Part shown: one piece after another, positions 36,619-48,859 of the stretch
How the letters are laid out: each line of letters opens with the position of its first letter
Position numbering within the stretch: the first letter of the stretch is position 1
Source of the DNA: Ichthyophonus hoferi
Taxonomy: Eukaryota; Opisthokonta; Ichthyosporea; Ichthyophonida; Ichthyophonidae
DNA: 64,000 nucleotides
Assembly (NCBI GenBank): GCA_002751075.1
Contig: NAOQ01000052.1
Span: 111,765-175,764, forward strand
Direction: 5' to 3'
Translations under genes and position numbers: made by a program
The notes under the pieces: model-generated
Database searches by the model: none
The model's input: the letters and a program-made list of their open reading frames with translations, nothing else
What the model was told of the DNA's origin: nothing

Positions 36619-38635
36619 TTTAACTATATGAAGTTTGGCAATAGCCCCGGTTCAACTACGCTGTTTTGCAGATGCGTGGAAAACTATTGGTATAAAATAT
36701 GATTTAGTATAAAAGAATATGAAAGAATTTATGATAGATGGAAGAAAATGTGGATAAAGTGTATGTGTAGATATATTGTAGGACTGATATATATATGTTC
36801 TGGGGTTGGGGGGTTGGAGGAATATATATCTGAATATATGTGTGTGAATGTGTGTAGATAAAGAAAATAGATAAAATAAAATAAAGATTATTTTCAAAGG
36901 ATGGTTAAAAAGAAGAACAAGTAATCCATGTCGTGTATTTATACAGGTTTTGTATACACATATATACAAAATAGACAAACACATAAACATAAACAACATA
37001 AAATAGTTTATTAATATACCAAAAATCCATGACAGGTAGATATATACACAACTATACATATATAAGTATATATATATATATATATATATATATCCCCTCC
37101 CTACCTAATAGGCTTCCGCGTCAGATATATTCACGATGTGCCAACATAACACTGCAGAGGATTCACTGATGGCAAGAATCTGGACCAAATGTTTTAAGGG
37201 CTATGGTAAATGGCTGCTATAGTCTGCCTTATTCCCATTGCTATATCAAAGGAAATTATAAAAATATTTTAATATCTGTGTGTGTATTTTGAGTACATTT
37301 TTCAAGCTATGGTTATTTGATATATATATATATATATATTGAACTTTGAAAAAAAAAATTAAAAAAAAAAAAAAACAAAATGCACAAACATAAAAAATTC
37401 TAAAAAAAAAAGCAAAGTTGCAATAATAAATATTATGAACCCAATGGTGAAGGAATAGCCTGAGAAGTGCAGTCTAAATAGAACATAAGAAAAACCGTGT
37501 TTATCACTACCTTAAAAAATCTTGGAATAGGAGGACATTCCGATAATAAAGTATATCCCCAGTTATTATTGTGGTCATTGGTCATTGGCTATATAACAGC
37601 CAATAATAAAACTATGTTTAACTGGAAACTAGCTCAAGCAACAGTCAAAGCTCAAAATAAGTAATCAAACCTAGATATTGAATATTATTGGTTAGTAGTT
37701 TAATTGTATATTAAGGAGTAATGTGTGTTGCATATCTTTTTTTTTTTCAAATTTTTTTTTTTTTTTTGAAAGGTAAAATAATGGTAGGTTAAAATTTTAA
37801 ATTCTTTTTTTTTTCTGACTTTTTAGCAAGTAATCTTAACTATTGTTATTAATGTAAGTGACAAAAAATTGTTTGCAATTACTTTCATACACGATTTGGC
37901 AAAATCTAATCTAAGCACATGTAATAGGTAAGAGTATTCTAACTCTATCTATATATAGAAGCCAAGCCAAGGCAAAACGCGATCGTTTTTCCATCTTTTC
38001 TTTTCAGAGAGGAATTCCCAGGGACGGGAATTTAGAGGTAACCAATCAGAAGCGTGCTGATAAAGAGCCAGACACACGGACACTGACACACGACACTCGG
38101 ATGTACAGACGCACTAGGCAAAGGTTTGTAAGCCATTAGATCTTCAGGAATCGGAATAACGCAAACATACTATCTCTTTCCCACCACTACCTTACTACCA
38201 CTTGCTTTTAACATAGAATCATTTGAAAGATTTTTTTTTTGACACTATCATCTCCAAAAGTTTTTAAACAATCATTGCTGTATCCTTCCCTCTGGATGAT
38301 ACCACTCTTAAGATACCCAGAAAATTGCCATGTAGTGCCTCCCCCGTCCTCGCTGACATATTTGCAAATGACTCTGCTGAAAACACTACCAAATCCTTAC
38401 ACATTTTACAATTTTTCTCAAAAGAATTCGATAGATTTCTGTATCGTGCATTTCCATTGACTAAGTTGAAAAGATGGAGATACTAAATTGTGTATAATAC
38501 AAACAATTGGAATTCCTGACCAATCAATTGAGTACAGTGACTACAAATAGTCCAAATAGGAAATAGTGAGTGACTCTGAATGTGTACATTACTTCCAGCT
38601 ATATTGAGTAGATCAATTAGTAATGGAGGGTGACT
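36619..38635. other. Intergenic region 5' of phospholipase C
   Basis: This should hold the PLC promoter and 5' UTR, but I can point to no clear core element. It includes TA runs at 37071-37092 and 37320-37340, an A-rich stretch at 37349-37410 and T runs near 37735-37815. A less AT-rich block at 37960-38125 has a CCAAT motif (ACCAATCAG) and may be a promoter or 5' exon of something not otherwise visible. Confidence 0.5.
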
Positions 38636-38639
38636 ACTG

Positions 38640-39200
38640 ATAGAGGTGTTGGTTGAATTGACACCCACAAACTCAGTTGTAGTGGTGACAATTTCCTGAG
38701 TCGTTACCTCTGATCTTTGCACCACGGTTCTGCTGGTGTCTGGGAGTGATACGAGGGCTAAGTTGTCTCAGGCCTTTGATATCGCTAAACGTCTTCGATA
38801 TTCTGATGATTTGATATGTTCCCACACTCAACGTGTCCGGTTAGCTGAAACGAGTGCCAAAGCGTGGGAGGAGTCGTCTTCCTCTGATGAGTTGTCCAGG
38901 GGCAAAATTTCTGTGTCCTCCCTAAGCTCTCTAAAGCTCCTAGACATCACTTGATGTCGCCCAGTATAAAGCGTGTACAAGAAAAGGACTTGCAAAAAAC
39001 CTTATCCAAAGATTTGGTAATGAGAGTGTCTTCAACAGACCCATCTCAAAAAAGCCACGACTTAATGTCGTCATCTTTATTCTATACCTTGAAACACACC
39101 CTGGTGTGCATTCAATCTTCCTGATAATAAAAACAGTCCTCTACTGTTATTTGCGAAATTGATCTTTTGACTGGACCCATAATTTAAGTGTAGATCTAAT
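38640..39200 (-). repeat. Copia 3' LTR
   Basis: Direct repeat of 44068-44575 in the same orientation. Shared blocks include GGTTGAATTGACACCCAC and ATTCTGATGATTTGATATGT. The outer ends are approximate because similarity fades at the low-coordinate side. Confidence 0.8.
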
Positions 39201-42200
39201 GTCTATTTATAAACTGTAAGGTATACATAGACTGAAAAACTCTAACCAAAATACTTAGCACTACTTGTAAAACTCCCCCCAAACTAATAACGGTCCTGCT
39301 CATTGTGTGAGTTTAACTGAAGCAATGAAAACCTACCCCCTTCTAGTCTAGCAAACGCCCTAGTGTTAGAAGTAAAATGTATTGAAAAAAAAAAAATACT
39401 TACTCAAGGTGTAACATGTCGCGAGCTCTGATGAATTGGGCTGGTACCAAAGCCTTTATAAAGATGTCAGCTCGCTAGGAAGTAGTGGACACATGTTCCA
39501 GTTTAATGATTTCTCTGTCAATATAGTCTTTAACAAAGTTGTATTTGAGTTGTACATGCTTCGTGTTTCTCATAGTGCCATTGGAGTTGGCAACTGCAAT
39601 GGTAGATTGATTGTCCTCAAAAACAGTGACAGGATTAAATTCATATCCAGTGAACAAAAGGATGTGTTTTAGCCAAATAGTGTTTTTTATGGCTTCTGCC
39701 AGATCAATAAATTTGGCTTCAGTGCTAGAAATAGCGACTAAACTTTGGCGCTTACTTGACTAATCCACAGGAGAGTTTCCCAAATAGCTAATGATGCCAG
39801 TGGTTGCCTTACTGGAGACATTGTCGCCAGCAAAATCAGCATTGACATATACTTCAAAACTTAGGTCTCCCTTCTTGCATGTTAGTCCAAGGTTTGCAGT
39901 AGAGTGTAAATATTTTATTACATGCATTGCCATCCTCCAGTGTATTTCAGAGTGATCTGAAGCGAATCTTCCCAGATAACTAAGTGCAAACATAATATCA
40001 GGACGAGTTAGCCTGGCAATCCACAAAATTGCGCTTATGACCCCTTGGTAATCAACTTTTGAGCATCTTGGGGTAACCATGCCAGTAGCTAAACTGTCTA
40101 CTATGTGAGCAGGTAATATAGGACTTTGTACCGGATGTCCATTGTCTATGTGGTGAGTTTCTGCAAGTTTGAATATATATCCAGTCTGAGTTGCATGTAT
40201 GATTCCATTTTCATCTTGGCGTATCTCAAACCCTACATACTCCTTTGGTGCACCCATGTCCTTCATGTTGAACCGGTTTGCCAGGTTTTTGACAAATTCT
40301 ATGCAATCATTTATATTGTCTGAAATGAGGAGCATGCCATCTATATAAACCCATATGGCCGTAAAATTTGATTTTTGACGTACATACAGACATCGATCGG
40401 CTCGATTTTCAACAAAACTTTGGATTTAGAGGAGCTCTTGGAGAGTCCTTTTCTATATAACGCCTGATTGATGAAGTCCATACAGTGCTCTGTCAATGCG
40501 CCACACATAGTCTGGGTGGTCCTGATCAATGAATTCTTCAGGTTGAGTCATATAATTTTCTTGATCTAGGACACCATTCAAATAGGCTCCTACTATATCT
40601 AGTTGTCATATATCTGCTCTTCTAGCTGCCGCTATGGCTAACATGACCCTTATAGATGTTAACATGCATACAGGAGCATCAATTTCATTGTAATCTATGT
40701 TCTCCCCCTGTTTGTTTCCCACGACTACCAATCTGGCTTTGTATTTAGATACTTTACCACTGCTGACATGTTTGACATTGAAAACCCACATTGACTGTAG
40801 TATAGGGATATTTTTTGGTCTGCGGACCAGGTGCCAAGTGTCATTGTCTCAAAGCACCTTCATTTCATTGTTCATTGCCATTTGCCACTCCCCCCAATCT
40901 GGAAACCAAAAAGCTGCTTTGACTGTCTTGGGTACTTCAAAGCCATATAGGTTTGTGGTAGTACTGGCTGCAAAAGCTTATTCATGCTGACCTTTTAATG
41001 TTGGTTTAATTATCTCAGGACCATTCTGTCATTTCAATGCCTGTGTCTTTTTCTTTGAACTCTCTATATCTGATGGTTTGAAAATAGCTCCTGATCTGGT
41101 GTTAAAATGTGGGTACTTATGGTGATCCACTTTGTGATCCACTGGTGGTTTGGTCTCTATAGCTGCCTCCTTTGTTTTGATATTTTCCTGGGAAGGAGCA
41201 GTGTTTTGTTGTGCACAAATAGATTTTGTTTGATAATCTACACTTCGTTTTACCAAAGGAAAGTTTTTTTCTATGAATTGGACATCTCTGGACACTATTA
41301 CTTTTTTTTTCTCCTTAAATCATAAATCCAGTATCCCTTTTGTGTAGGGTGATATCCAAGAAGGACACCTTCTCTACCTCTAGCAATCAGCTTTGATTTC
41401 TGATCTCCCTTATGGAAGACTTGACATCCTACAGCTCTAAGACGCTCTACTGGTGGAGGGGACTGATGTCATCTTTCCCATGGAATTACCCCTTTAGGGA
41501 GGGCACTGGTGGCTCTTAGGTTTAGGGTTTAGGTTGCTGATTCTATCATATAATCCCAGAAAACTTGAGGTAAATTACTTTCATCACTAGTATATTTTAA
41601 CATAGTAATAAGTGTCTGGTTGAAATGCCCACTCACCCCATTTTGCTGTGGATGATCTGGTATGGTAGTTTGGTGTGTTATTCCGAACTTATTTATGTAT
41701 TTTTGGAATTTATCACTTAGATACTCGCCACCATTGTCTGTCATCAGAAAACCCATTCTTAGGTTATGCTGGGCCGTTGCCCTCGTGTGCCAGTCCACAA
41801 AATATTCATCGGCTTCTGATTTTGTAGCCATTGTGTAAACTGATATGAAATGTGAATACTCATCAGTGAAGGTAATGATATACTTTTTCCCATTCCAAGA
41901 CTTCATGTATGGTCCTGCTATGTCTGAGTGGATTCTTTCAAGAATTCTAGTTGCTGATCTGACTCTGGCAGGGTAGGAAAGTCGTTTTGCCTTGCCTTTG
42001 AAACAGCTATCACAATGTTTGGTACTTGTGGCATCCTTTCTGATTTGGTAGATCTGGAAAATTTCATTGGATATCTTTTCTTCTGGATGCATGAACCTGG
42101 AGTGAATCAATGTGTATGGGATGTTTGGACCATGAGATGCCATTGCCCACCACTTTTCCACGTTAGGTTTTGTTTTGTGAAGTCCTTGTTTAAGCTGAAT

Positions 42201-44067
42201 GATGTTGACATCTAGCAAGAATAGTCCACATCCATATCTCATGCAGGTGAAATATTTATCATCGTTTTGACTGACTGTGAATTTATTCTTATGAGAACTG
42301 TATATGGAGAGACCTTTGTCCATCAGTTGACTACATGATATCAAACTTCTTGCATAGGTCTGAAACATATGCTGCATCAGTGAACCTAACACAATGTGTG
42401 TTTGTTTCAACATGGATTTCTCCAAAACCTTTGATATTACTTTGGTTTCCATTACCCCATGTAACCTTCTCACTAGCTTTGGGAAGGTTTAAAAGTCTGC
42501 TCTATTGTGGTGAAAATGACATGTTGCACTACTATCCAAAATGAAACATTCTACACCTGAGGGAATGGGATCTATGGATGCATGATATATACCAGAAAGA
42601 CAGTCATGATTTTTGAATGGTTTATTGACTTCTGGGTGGTTAATACCAGTATTACCTCCATTTTGTTCCTGACTTGAATATCCCTTTTGTGGAATTTTTT
42701 TAGCTTTCAGGTTTAGTTGAGTCTCTCCCCTTTTGCTTTGAGTGTTTTCCCCTGGCGTCCAGCAATCACGATGATGGTAGTGCTCTCCACACTTGTGACA
42801 TGTTGATGGTTGTTTCCTGTAGGTGTCCTGGTAATCCATCGTTTTTAGTGGAGGTCCTCTCTCTGAGAACAGGTTGTGGATTTCTAGCTGCTTGTTTGTT
42901 AATAATTGATGCTTCAAGCCATTTAGATTTCCTCCTCCGTCAGTTTGCACATTATACTGATTTGCCGTGTTCTTAAAATCACGTTCTTCATGTAATGTTA
43001 ATAGGATATATTGATAGGCATTGTCATCATGGACTTGGAGAGTCGTCCCTTTGAATTTCTCCAGAAGGTTTGTGCAATGATCAATAAATTTGGATGCAGG
43101 TTCTCCCCTTCTTGGTCTTAATTTGAGTCACTTGTTGAAATCTGTTACCAAAGTCAGGTAGGATTGTGCATCATACTTGTTCTGCAAAGCATGCCAAACA
43201 TCAAAAGCAAATGAGTTGCCTGAGAAACCGATTTCTCTTTTGATGTTGGTGCTTATGCATCTTCCAATAATGCCTCACACTATGACCTCTGATTTGGATG
43301 GAGTGCTTGGCATCTTCACTTTATTTGGATTGTAGCTCAGTACCTCCAGCAAACCTTGCTCTGTCAGTAGGAATTCAATCTCCAACTTCCGGTTTTTGAC
43401 AGATGGACCACTTTCATCATCTTCATAAAAAATAATTTGATCTTTAGAAACACTCATAGACTTGAGTGCTCTAGATATAGAGAGCATGATGTCATCAACA
43501 TTATTTCTTGGGTATGAACCTCCCCCAAATGTCAGAGAATGGGCATAGGCTCCTTGATCAGACATTATTTTATGTGGAATGGCGTTTTCTGTATTGGTGT
43601 CTGGTTGCTGTTGATTGATGTGGACTGTGTCTGTATCACTGTGAGAATCTTCCTGCATGGGAAGTGATGTCTCCAGTGTTGTGTGTATGGGTTGAGGGAC
43701 TTCCTGGGCAAAGTTGTTGAATACTTGTTGTATAAATGTTTGTGGTGCTGCTTGAAAGTTTTGTGTTAAATGTGGGTTGAAGAAGAATTGTTGGTTAATT
43801 AGTGGAATCATGTTCTCTGAGACTGGTTCAAATTGGTGTTGGTGAGATAGTTCCTCTGGGAAGTCCAAATCAATGGGCACTATTTCATTTGAATTTGAAA
43901 ATGGAACGTCACTTTCACCTATTGTTGCTGACTCCTCTAGTGATGAGGTGATCGGCTGTCTGTTTTACTTTCTTTTTACCTGTCTGTTTGGTTTGGGTGA
44001 CACGACTTCCGTGAGTTCTAAAGGAAGACTTCTGGTCATCCCTAGCAGTGGAAGCGCACTGGGTGTA

Positions 44068-44575
44068 GTAACCCTGATAGATGTGTTGGTTGAATTGACA
44101 CCCACTAACTCGGTTGTAGTGGTTACAATTTCCTGAGTCATTACCTCTGATATTTGCACCATGGCTCTGCTGGTTTCTGGGAGTGATACGAGGGCCAAGT
44201 TGTCTCTGGCCTTCGATATCATTAAACGTCTTCAATATTCTGATGATTTGATATGTTCCCGCACTCAATGTCTCTGGTTAGACAAAATTGCTTTGTCCTC
44301 CCTAGGCTTTCTAAAGCTCCTAGACATCACTTGATGTCACCCAGTATAAAGCGTGTACAAGAAAAGGACTTGCAAAAAATCTTATCCAAAGATTTGGTAG
44401 TGAGTGTCTTCAACAGATCCATCTCGAAAAGGCCACGACTTAATGTTGTCTTCTTTATTTTATACCTTAAAACACATCCTGGTGTGCATTCAATCTTCCT
44501 GATAATAAAAACAGTCCTCTACTTTTATTTGCAAAATCAATCCTTTGACTAGACCCATAATTTAAGTGTAGATCT
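44068..44575 (-). repeat. Copia 5' LTR
   Basis: Direct repeat of 38640-39200, about 50 bases shorter. A short extra copy of its outer end (TTGGACCCATAATTACAT type) lies at about 44634-44658, just outside the element. Confidence 0.8.
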
Positions 44576-44730
44576 AAATGAGCGTGAACTGCCTCATTTT
44601 GGACTCAAAACTGATTACTTTGGTTATGCTATCTTTTGATTGGACCCATAATTACATATACGTTAGCTAATCCACTGGATTATTATACACGCACGTAAAC
44701 AAAATTGGACAAATTTGGTAGTCAGAATAA

Positions 44731-45083
44731 CTACTCTGAGCACTTAACAGGGTTATATATGGTTACTATATAGCAATCGGTGGTAGTACTAGTGACTTGT
44801 CCACAGGCTTTGGGGTCTCCAATTGTGTCTTCGATAGTAGTTATCGATAACTGATTAGTGTTGATGATAGCTGCTTGATCGGATCTGTCTTGGATAGTTA
44901 GCTGTTGACCTAGAGGCTTATAACCTAATTCTCTAGGCCATTGATTGTAGTAACTATTTTGATGTTCCAATAAAGAAAGAATAAATGCTTTAAAACGTTT
45001 TGGTCCAAAAGTAGTTATAGCACAATGAGATCGATTATTTCGCGGAGCTATGTTAACATGTAAATAAACACTATTGTCACTAT
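44731..45083 (-). CDS. Unrecognised ORF module, copy A
   Basis: An open frame of about 117 codons preceded by an acceptor-like CATTAG. It starts SDNSVYLHVNIAPRNNRSHC, continues AITTFGPKRFKAF, then NSYYNQWPRELGYKPLGQQL and QVTSTTTDC, and ends VKCSE before a stop. Copy B at 46505-46745 keeps the same frame over its first ~75 codons with conservative changes (NYYNQLPTELGYGPL), which argues for a once-coding sequence. I do not recognise the family; it might be a host gene exon that has been duplicated or part of an uncharacterised element. Confidence 0.45.
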
Positions 45084-45217
45084 CTAATGTCAGTAAGCAG
45101 TCTTCTGATTTCTAAACAAGTGGGCGGTTCGCAGACTGTGTATCGTTTACGAGTGCCAGTGGTAAATTATACATTACAATAACAATGTGTATAGAATCCA
45201 AAATATTCTAGCGCACG

Positions 45218-45313
45218 AATACGAGAACATCGTATTTGCCGTAGCTGCTTAAGTGTCAGCGGAACAAATGGAATTCAAAGATTTTTGTATGTACGGATAC
45301 GAGAACGTCGTAT
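45218..45313. repeat. Two matching short hairpins in a tandem duplication
   Basis: AATACGA-gaaca-TCGTATT at 45218-45236 and ATACGA-gaacg-TCGTAT at 45297-45313. Each sits in a related block that continues to GTGTCAGCGGAA or GTGTGAGCGGAA about 80 bases apart. No function is known. Confidence 0.6.
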
Positions 45314-45447
45314 TTTATCCGTGACCAAATATGTGTGAGCGGAAGCCCCATTATTATTTTTTTTTCTTTTCTTTTATACCTCGTTTTTCGCTAGTGCTGG
45401 TAACTCGAACTAACAGCAAGACGCTAAGTTCAATCGTTAAAACAAAG

Positions 45448-45501
45448 CCAATTATAAATATTCATATTAGCTAATCCAGCTTATGATAGATCAAGGAGAC
45501 T
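45448..45501. repeat. Dispersed repeat fragment at the gap edge
   Basis: Matches 51733-51788 (TATTAGCTAATCCA core). It is cut off by the run of N. Confidence 0.75.
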
Positions 45502-45886
45502 NNNNNNNNNNNNNNNNNNNNNNNNNNNNNNNNNNNNNNNNNNNNNNNNNNNNNNNNNNNNNNNNNNNNNNNNNNNNNNNNNNNNNNNNNNNNNNNNNNN
45601 NNNNNNNNNNNNNNNNNNNNNNNNNNNNNNNNNNNNNNNNNNNNNNNNNNNNNNNNNNNNNNNNNNNNNNNNNNNNNNNNNNNNNNNNNNNNNNNNNNNN
45701 NNNNNNNNNNNNNNNNNNNNNNNNNNNNNNNNNNNNNNNNNNNNNNNNNNNNNNNNNNNNNNNNNNNNNNNNNNNNNNNNNNNNNNNNNNNNNNNNNNNN
45801 NNNNNNNNNNNNNNNNNNNNNNNNNNNNNNNNNNNNNNNNNNNNNNNNNNNNNNNNNNNNNNNNNNNNNNNNNNNNNNNNNNNNNN
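45502..45886. other. Assembly gap (385 N)
   Basis: Unresolved bases. It lies between copies of repeated sequence, which probably caused the gap. Confidence 1.
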
Positions 45887-45924
45887 CTTATGACACCTTA
45901 TTTAGATTGATATATGCTTGCATA

Positions 45925-45990
45925 AAACTATTTGTGGTAGGCACCAGTGACGTGTCTACAGGTTTTGGTTGTCCAATTAATAAACGCGTA
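45925..45990 (-). pseudogene. Scrap of a third copy of the unrecognised ORF module
   Basis: GGTAGGCACCAGTGACGTGT, then CTACAGGTTTTGG, match the 3' part of modules A and B (GTGACTTGTCCACAGGCTTTGG). The rest has diverged or is lost beside the gap. Confidence 0.5.
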
Positions 45991-46504
45991 GAAGTGTTAT
46001 TCACTAAGATAGTGACGTAGCTATTAGATAACTGTTGTATTCTTTATAGAGAAGAGTAGAGTTAGAGATAAAAAGGAATGTATGCATAGATTCTATTTCT
46101 ATTTCTGTATAACTTGTGTAATGCAACGCACTAACAGGTTGAGGTAGAATTTTTGTTTCAATTTATTTAGAAGGGAATGTACTTATTGCAAAATATGGGT
46201 AATCAACCGGTAGAGGTACTAAATCAGTGTATGTTATATGATGTTGGAGTCGAAAGTGCTTAAATAATTCTCTGTATTAGCAGAAAATATGAGTTTTCAA
46301 GTGTGTTCAAGCTTATGAGTAAGTGTTTATGTTGAATAAGACATTATAATAACTTTTAAAATGCATACTCATATTTACACAATACAGGCCCATTATTCCT
46401 AGACATCAAAGAGATTATATTTATTAGTTATAGCAATGTGGTAGTTCTAGTGACTTGCCCACAGGCTTCGGGATCTCCAATTGTAATGTTGATAGTAGTT
46501 ATCG

Positions 46505-46745
46505 TTAGTTAGTCTGTGTGAGTGTGGCTGTTTGATTGGATCCGTCTTCGATGCTCGGTTGTTGTTCTAGAGATTCTATTAAAGGCCCGTAACCCAATTC
46601 TGTAGGTAACTGATTGTAATAATTATCCCTCTGTTCCAACTCAGAAGGAATGAATGCTTTAAAATGCTTTGTTGCGAATGTTGTTATTGCATAATGAGAT
46701 CGATCATTCAGCGGAGCTATGTTATGTAAATAAACGCTATTGTCA
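46505..46745 (-). CDS. Unrecognised ORF module, copy B
   Basis: Reads SDNSVYLHNIAPLNDRSHYA, then ITTFATKHFKAFIPSELEQ and ELGYGPLIESLEQQ. It lines up with copy A with one residue missing and three inserted, and ends earlier; downstream similarity at the DNA level continues to about 46440. A T-rich tract and GATAG lie just upstream, which could be a splice acceptor. Function unknown. Confidence 0.45.
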
Positions 46746-46764
46746 CTATCAAAAAATTGCAATG

Positions 46765-48000
46765 CAAAACAAAATGCCTTGAGTGCCTGTATGCCTGGTA
46801 TGGTATGGCTATAGCTAAAATATATACATTTATAGCCTTTGTTTAGAGTTTAATGTACTTGGGTATTAATGTTAATAAGCATCATTTGCATACTTATATG
46901 CATTTTATATACACAGATGCACAAGTCCATTTCAGTTACCTTTATAAATATACTATTACAAATATATCAGTGCTACTTTTTGAAAATTAATTAGGTATCT
47001 GTTGTATTAGATTAGATTTAACGCATTGAATTGTTGTCTGAATTACACTCATCTACATGGTTATATATAGGTAGAGGATAAGTTATAGTTTTTGAATGTT
47101 CTAACTATTAGAGCATATATAATACGTTACAAAGGATTTCTTAATTAGTTAATTATATTAGAACCTAATATTTTCTATTTATTTATGCTCTGTTCTTAAT
47201 CAAATAATAAAAAATATCTCACAAACCTACGTATTAATGATTCAGATTGAGCTTAATTCCTTTACACCATATTATATTAGGTATTCAGTTTAATCCGAAT
47301 GCAGTCACACCACATCAGATATGCTTAGAAAGGTATCAACTAATAATTGTGTTGTTAAGGCGAGGCTTCTACTTTTTTTTTACACTTCAGTCTGCTAACT
47401 GACATGCGCTATTGCCAGAGTAATGGCTTAAAATAAAGTTAGGGTATATTATTATGTTTACTTTATTTTTTACCGTCTCAACAATAATAACTATGATTTA
47501 TACCAGTTGTGTCATAAATCAATACTGTAATATCTTCTACTAATGAACCAGTAGCGTCTAGTAATTTGGATGGTATACATTTACATTTTTAGACTCTAGT
47601 TGAAATTATTGCAAAAAAAAATTTAAAAAAAAATGAGTAATTCAACTTTTTATATAACATATATAGAAATAAACAACTCAGAAAAAAAACCTCTCTCCAT
47701 TAATAGTTAAAATATATTAGTATCAGTACTGTACACATAAGGTAGTTTTCGATTGTTATATTATGTGTATAGAAAAAAGTAAATGAAGACCACCAGGTTT
47801 GATCAGTTAGCTATCTAGTGCAGTTTCTGGTTTAATACATTTCTACTGCCTGAGAGACAAAAGTCATAATATAAATATTAATATAATACTATATATATGA
47901 AATGAATAAAGAAACGTGTACTGGCGAAATCTACATTGTATGTTGTATGAATAGGAAAGTGTTGGTATATATATATACGAGTGAGCACTGTTCACAATAA
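46765..48000. other. AT-rich intergenic DNA
   Basis: I see no gene, no clear tandem repeat and no recognisable element in this stretch. Confidence 0.6.
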
Positions 48001-48004
48001 AACA

Positions 48005-48202
48005 TCAATATAATATATTAGAAATAAAGCTAGTATCTTTTGTATTGAACTCTATTTGACGAACAGTGAGCCTGTCTTCTATTTGGTCTAGAAAGTTATC
48101 ATTAGGTAAGGGACAAGCCAAAGCCTTTTTGAGTTCTGCCTGTAGCACGTACACTTGTTCTGAATTCAGAAGCGCTTTATATTTCCTACCTTGCAACTTG
48201 CA
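48005..48202 (-). CDS. Possible terminal exon of an unknown gene
   Basis: After an acceptor-like CTTATAG the frame reads CKLQGRKYKALLNSEQVYVL, then QAELKKALACPLPNDNFLDQ and IEDRLTVRQIEF to a stop. The amphipathic, charged composition looks more like protein than the nearby AT-rich shadows. No ATG starts it, no partner exon was found, and I do not recognise the product. Confidence 0.3.
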   Translation of the reverse strand, partial: CKLQGRKYKALLNSEQVYVLQAELKKALACPLPNDNFLDQIEDRLTVRQIEFNTKDTSFISNILY

Positions 48203-48859
48203 CTATAAGTAGTTCCAACATAATAATATAAATATGAGGATAGGGTACTAAGTATTGTGGACATACCATATCGCGTATATAGTAACCCGTATAGATAGGT
48301 GATGATAACATACATTATTAGGTGTAAGTGATCTCCTGCAAGGTATACAACCTTTGTAAAATTACAATAGTAGATTTTTATGTTTTAGAGAAGGATTGAG
48401 CTGAATTTTTAAATTGCAGTCACCACGCAACCTGAGTAGTAAGACACGGTAGTTGTTTAAACGATTCAAAGCTGCTAATGCTACGCTTGGTTGAGTTTAT
48501 TAAGTTTAATGACATTTCATGTTCATAAAGAAGAGCACACTATACTCTCGAACCATTCGTATGACCTTCAAAAAGTTATTGATCTTCGGTAGCATTTAAT
48601 ATATATATATATATATATAAATATCATCGTGCTCATTTAAACAATTATAAACGACTAAAAGGTAACAATAATAGCGTTCTATTGTGTATGTTAAATGATA
48701 TTAGGAATAACCATAAAACTGGTAAATATTATTTACAAAAATAAGAATAACACAAACCATAACCATATTCAATAGAGTAGAACAAACACTCACTTATCTT
48801 ACTTTTACTAAAATACTAATATATTAAAATATCCTATTCTAAAACTATTATACGAGGGG

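Larger units (their letters stand above)
38640..44575 (-). mobile_element. Copia (Ty1/copia, Pseudoviridae-like) LTR retrotransposon, old and broken
   Basis: A near full-length fossil on the minus strand with parts in Copia order: 5' LTR (44068-44575), gag-like region (about 43270-43950), zinc knuckle and protease region (about 42490-42950), integrase (about 41530-42250), reverse transcriptase (about 39900-40800), RNase H (about 39430-39900), 3' LTR (38640-39200). Integrase before RT identifies Copia. The coding region is broken many times (ten or more) and cannot be active. By eye the LTRs differ at roughly one base in ten over a 190-base stretch, so the insertion is old. Confidence 0.9.

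Noticed and set aside
36652-37059. 135-codon minus-strand frame upstream of PLC
   Set aside because: AT-rich, hydrophobic by base composition, no recognisable domain; likely 5' flank.
39436-42544. Plus-strand frames across the Copia fossil
   Set aside because: Antisense shadows of the minus-strand element.
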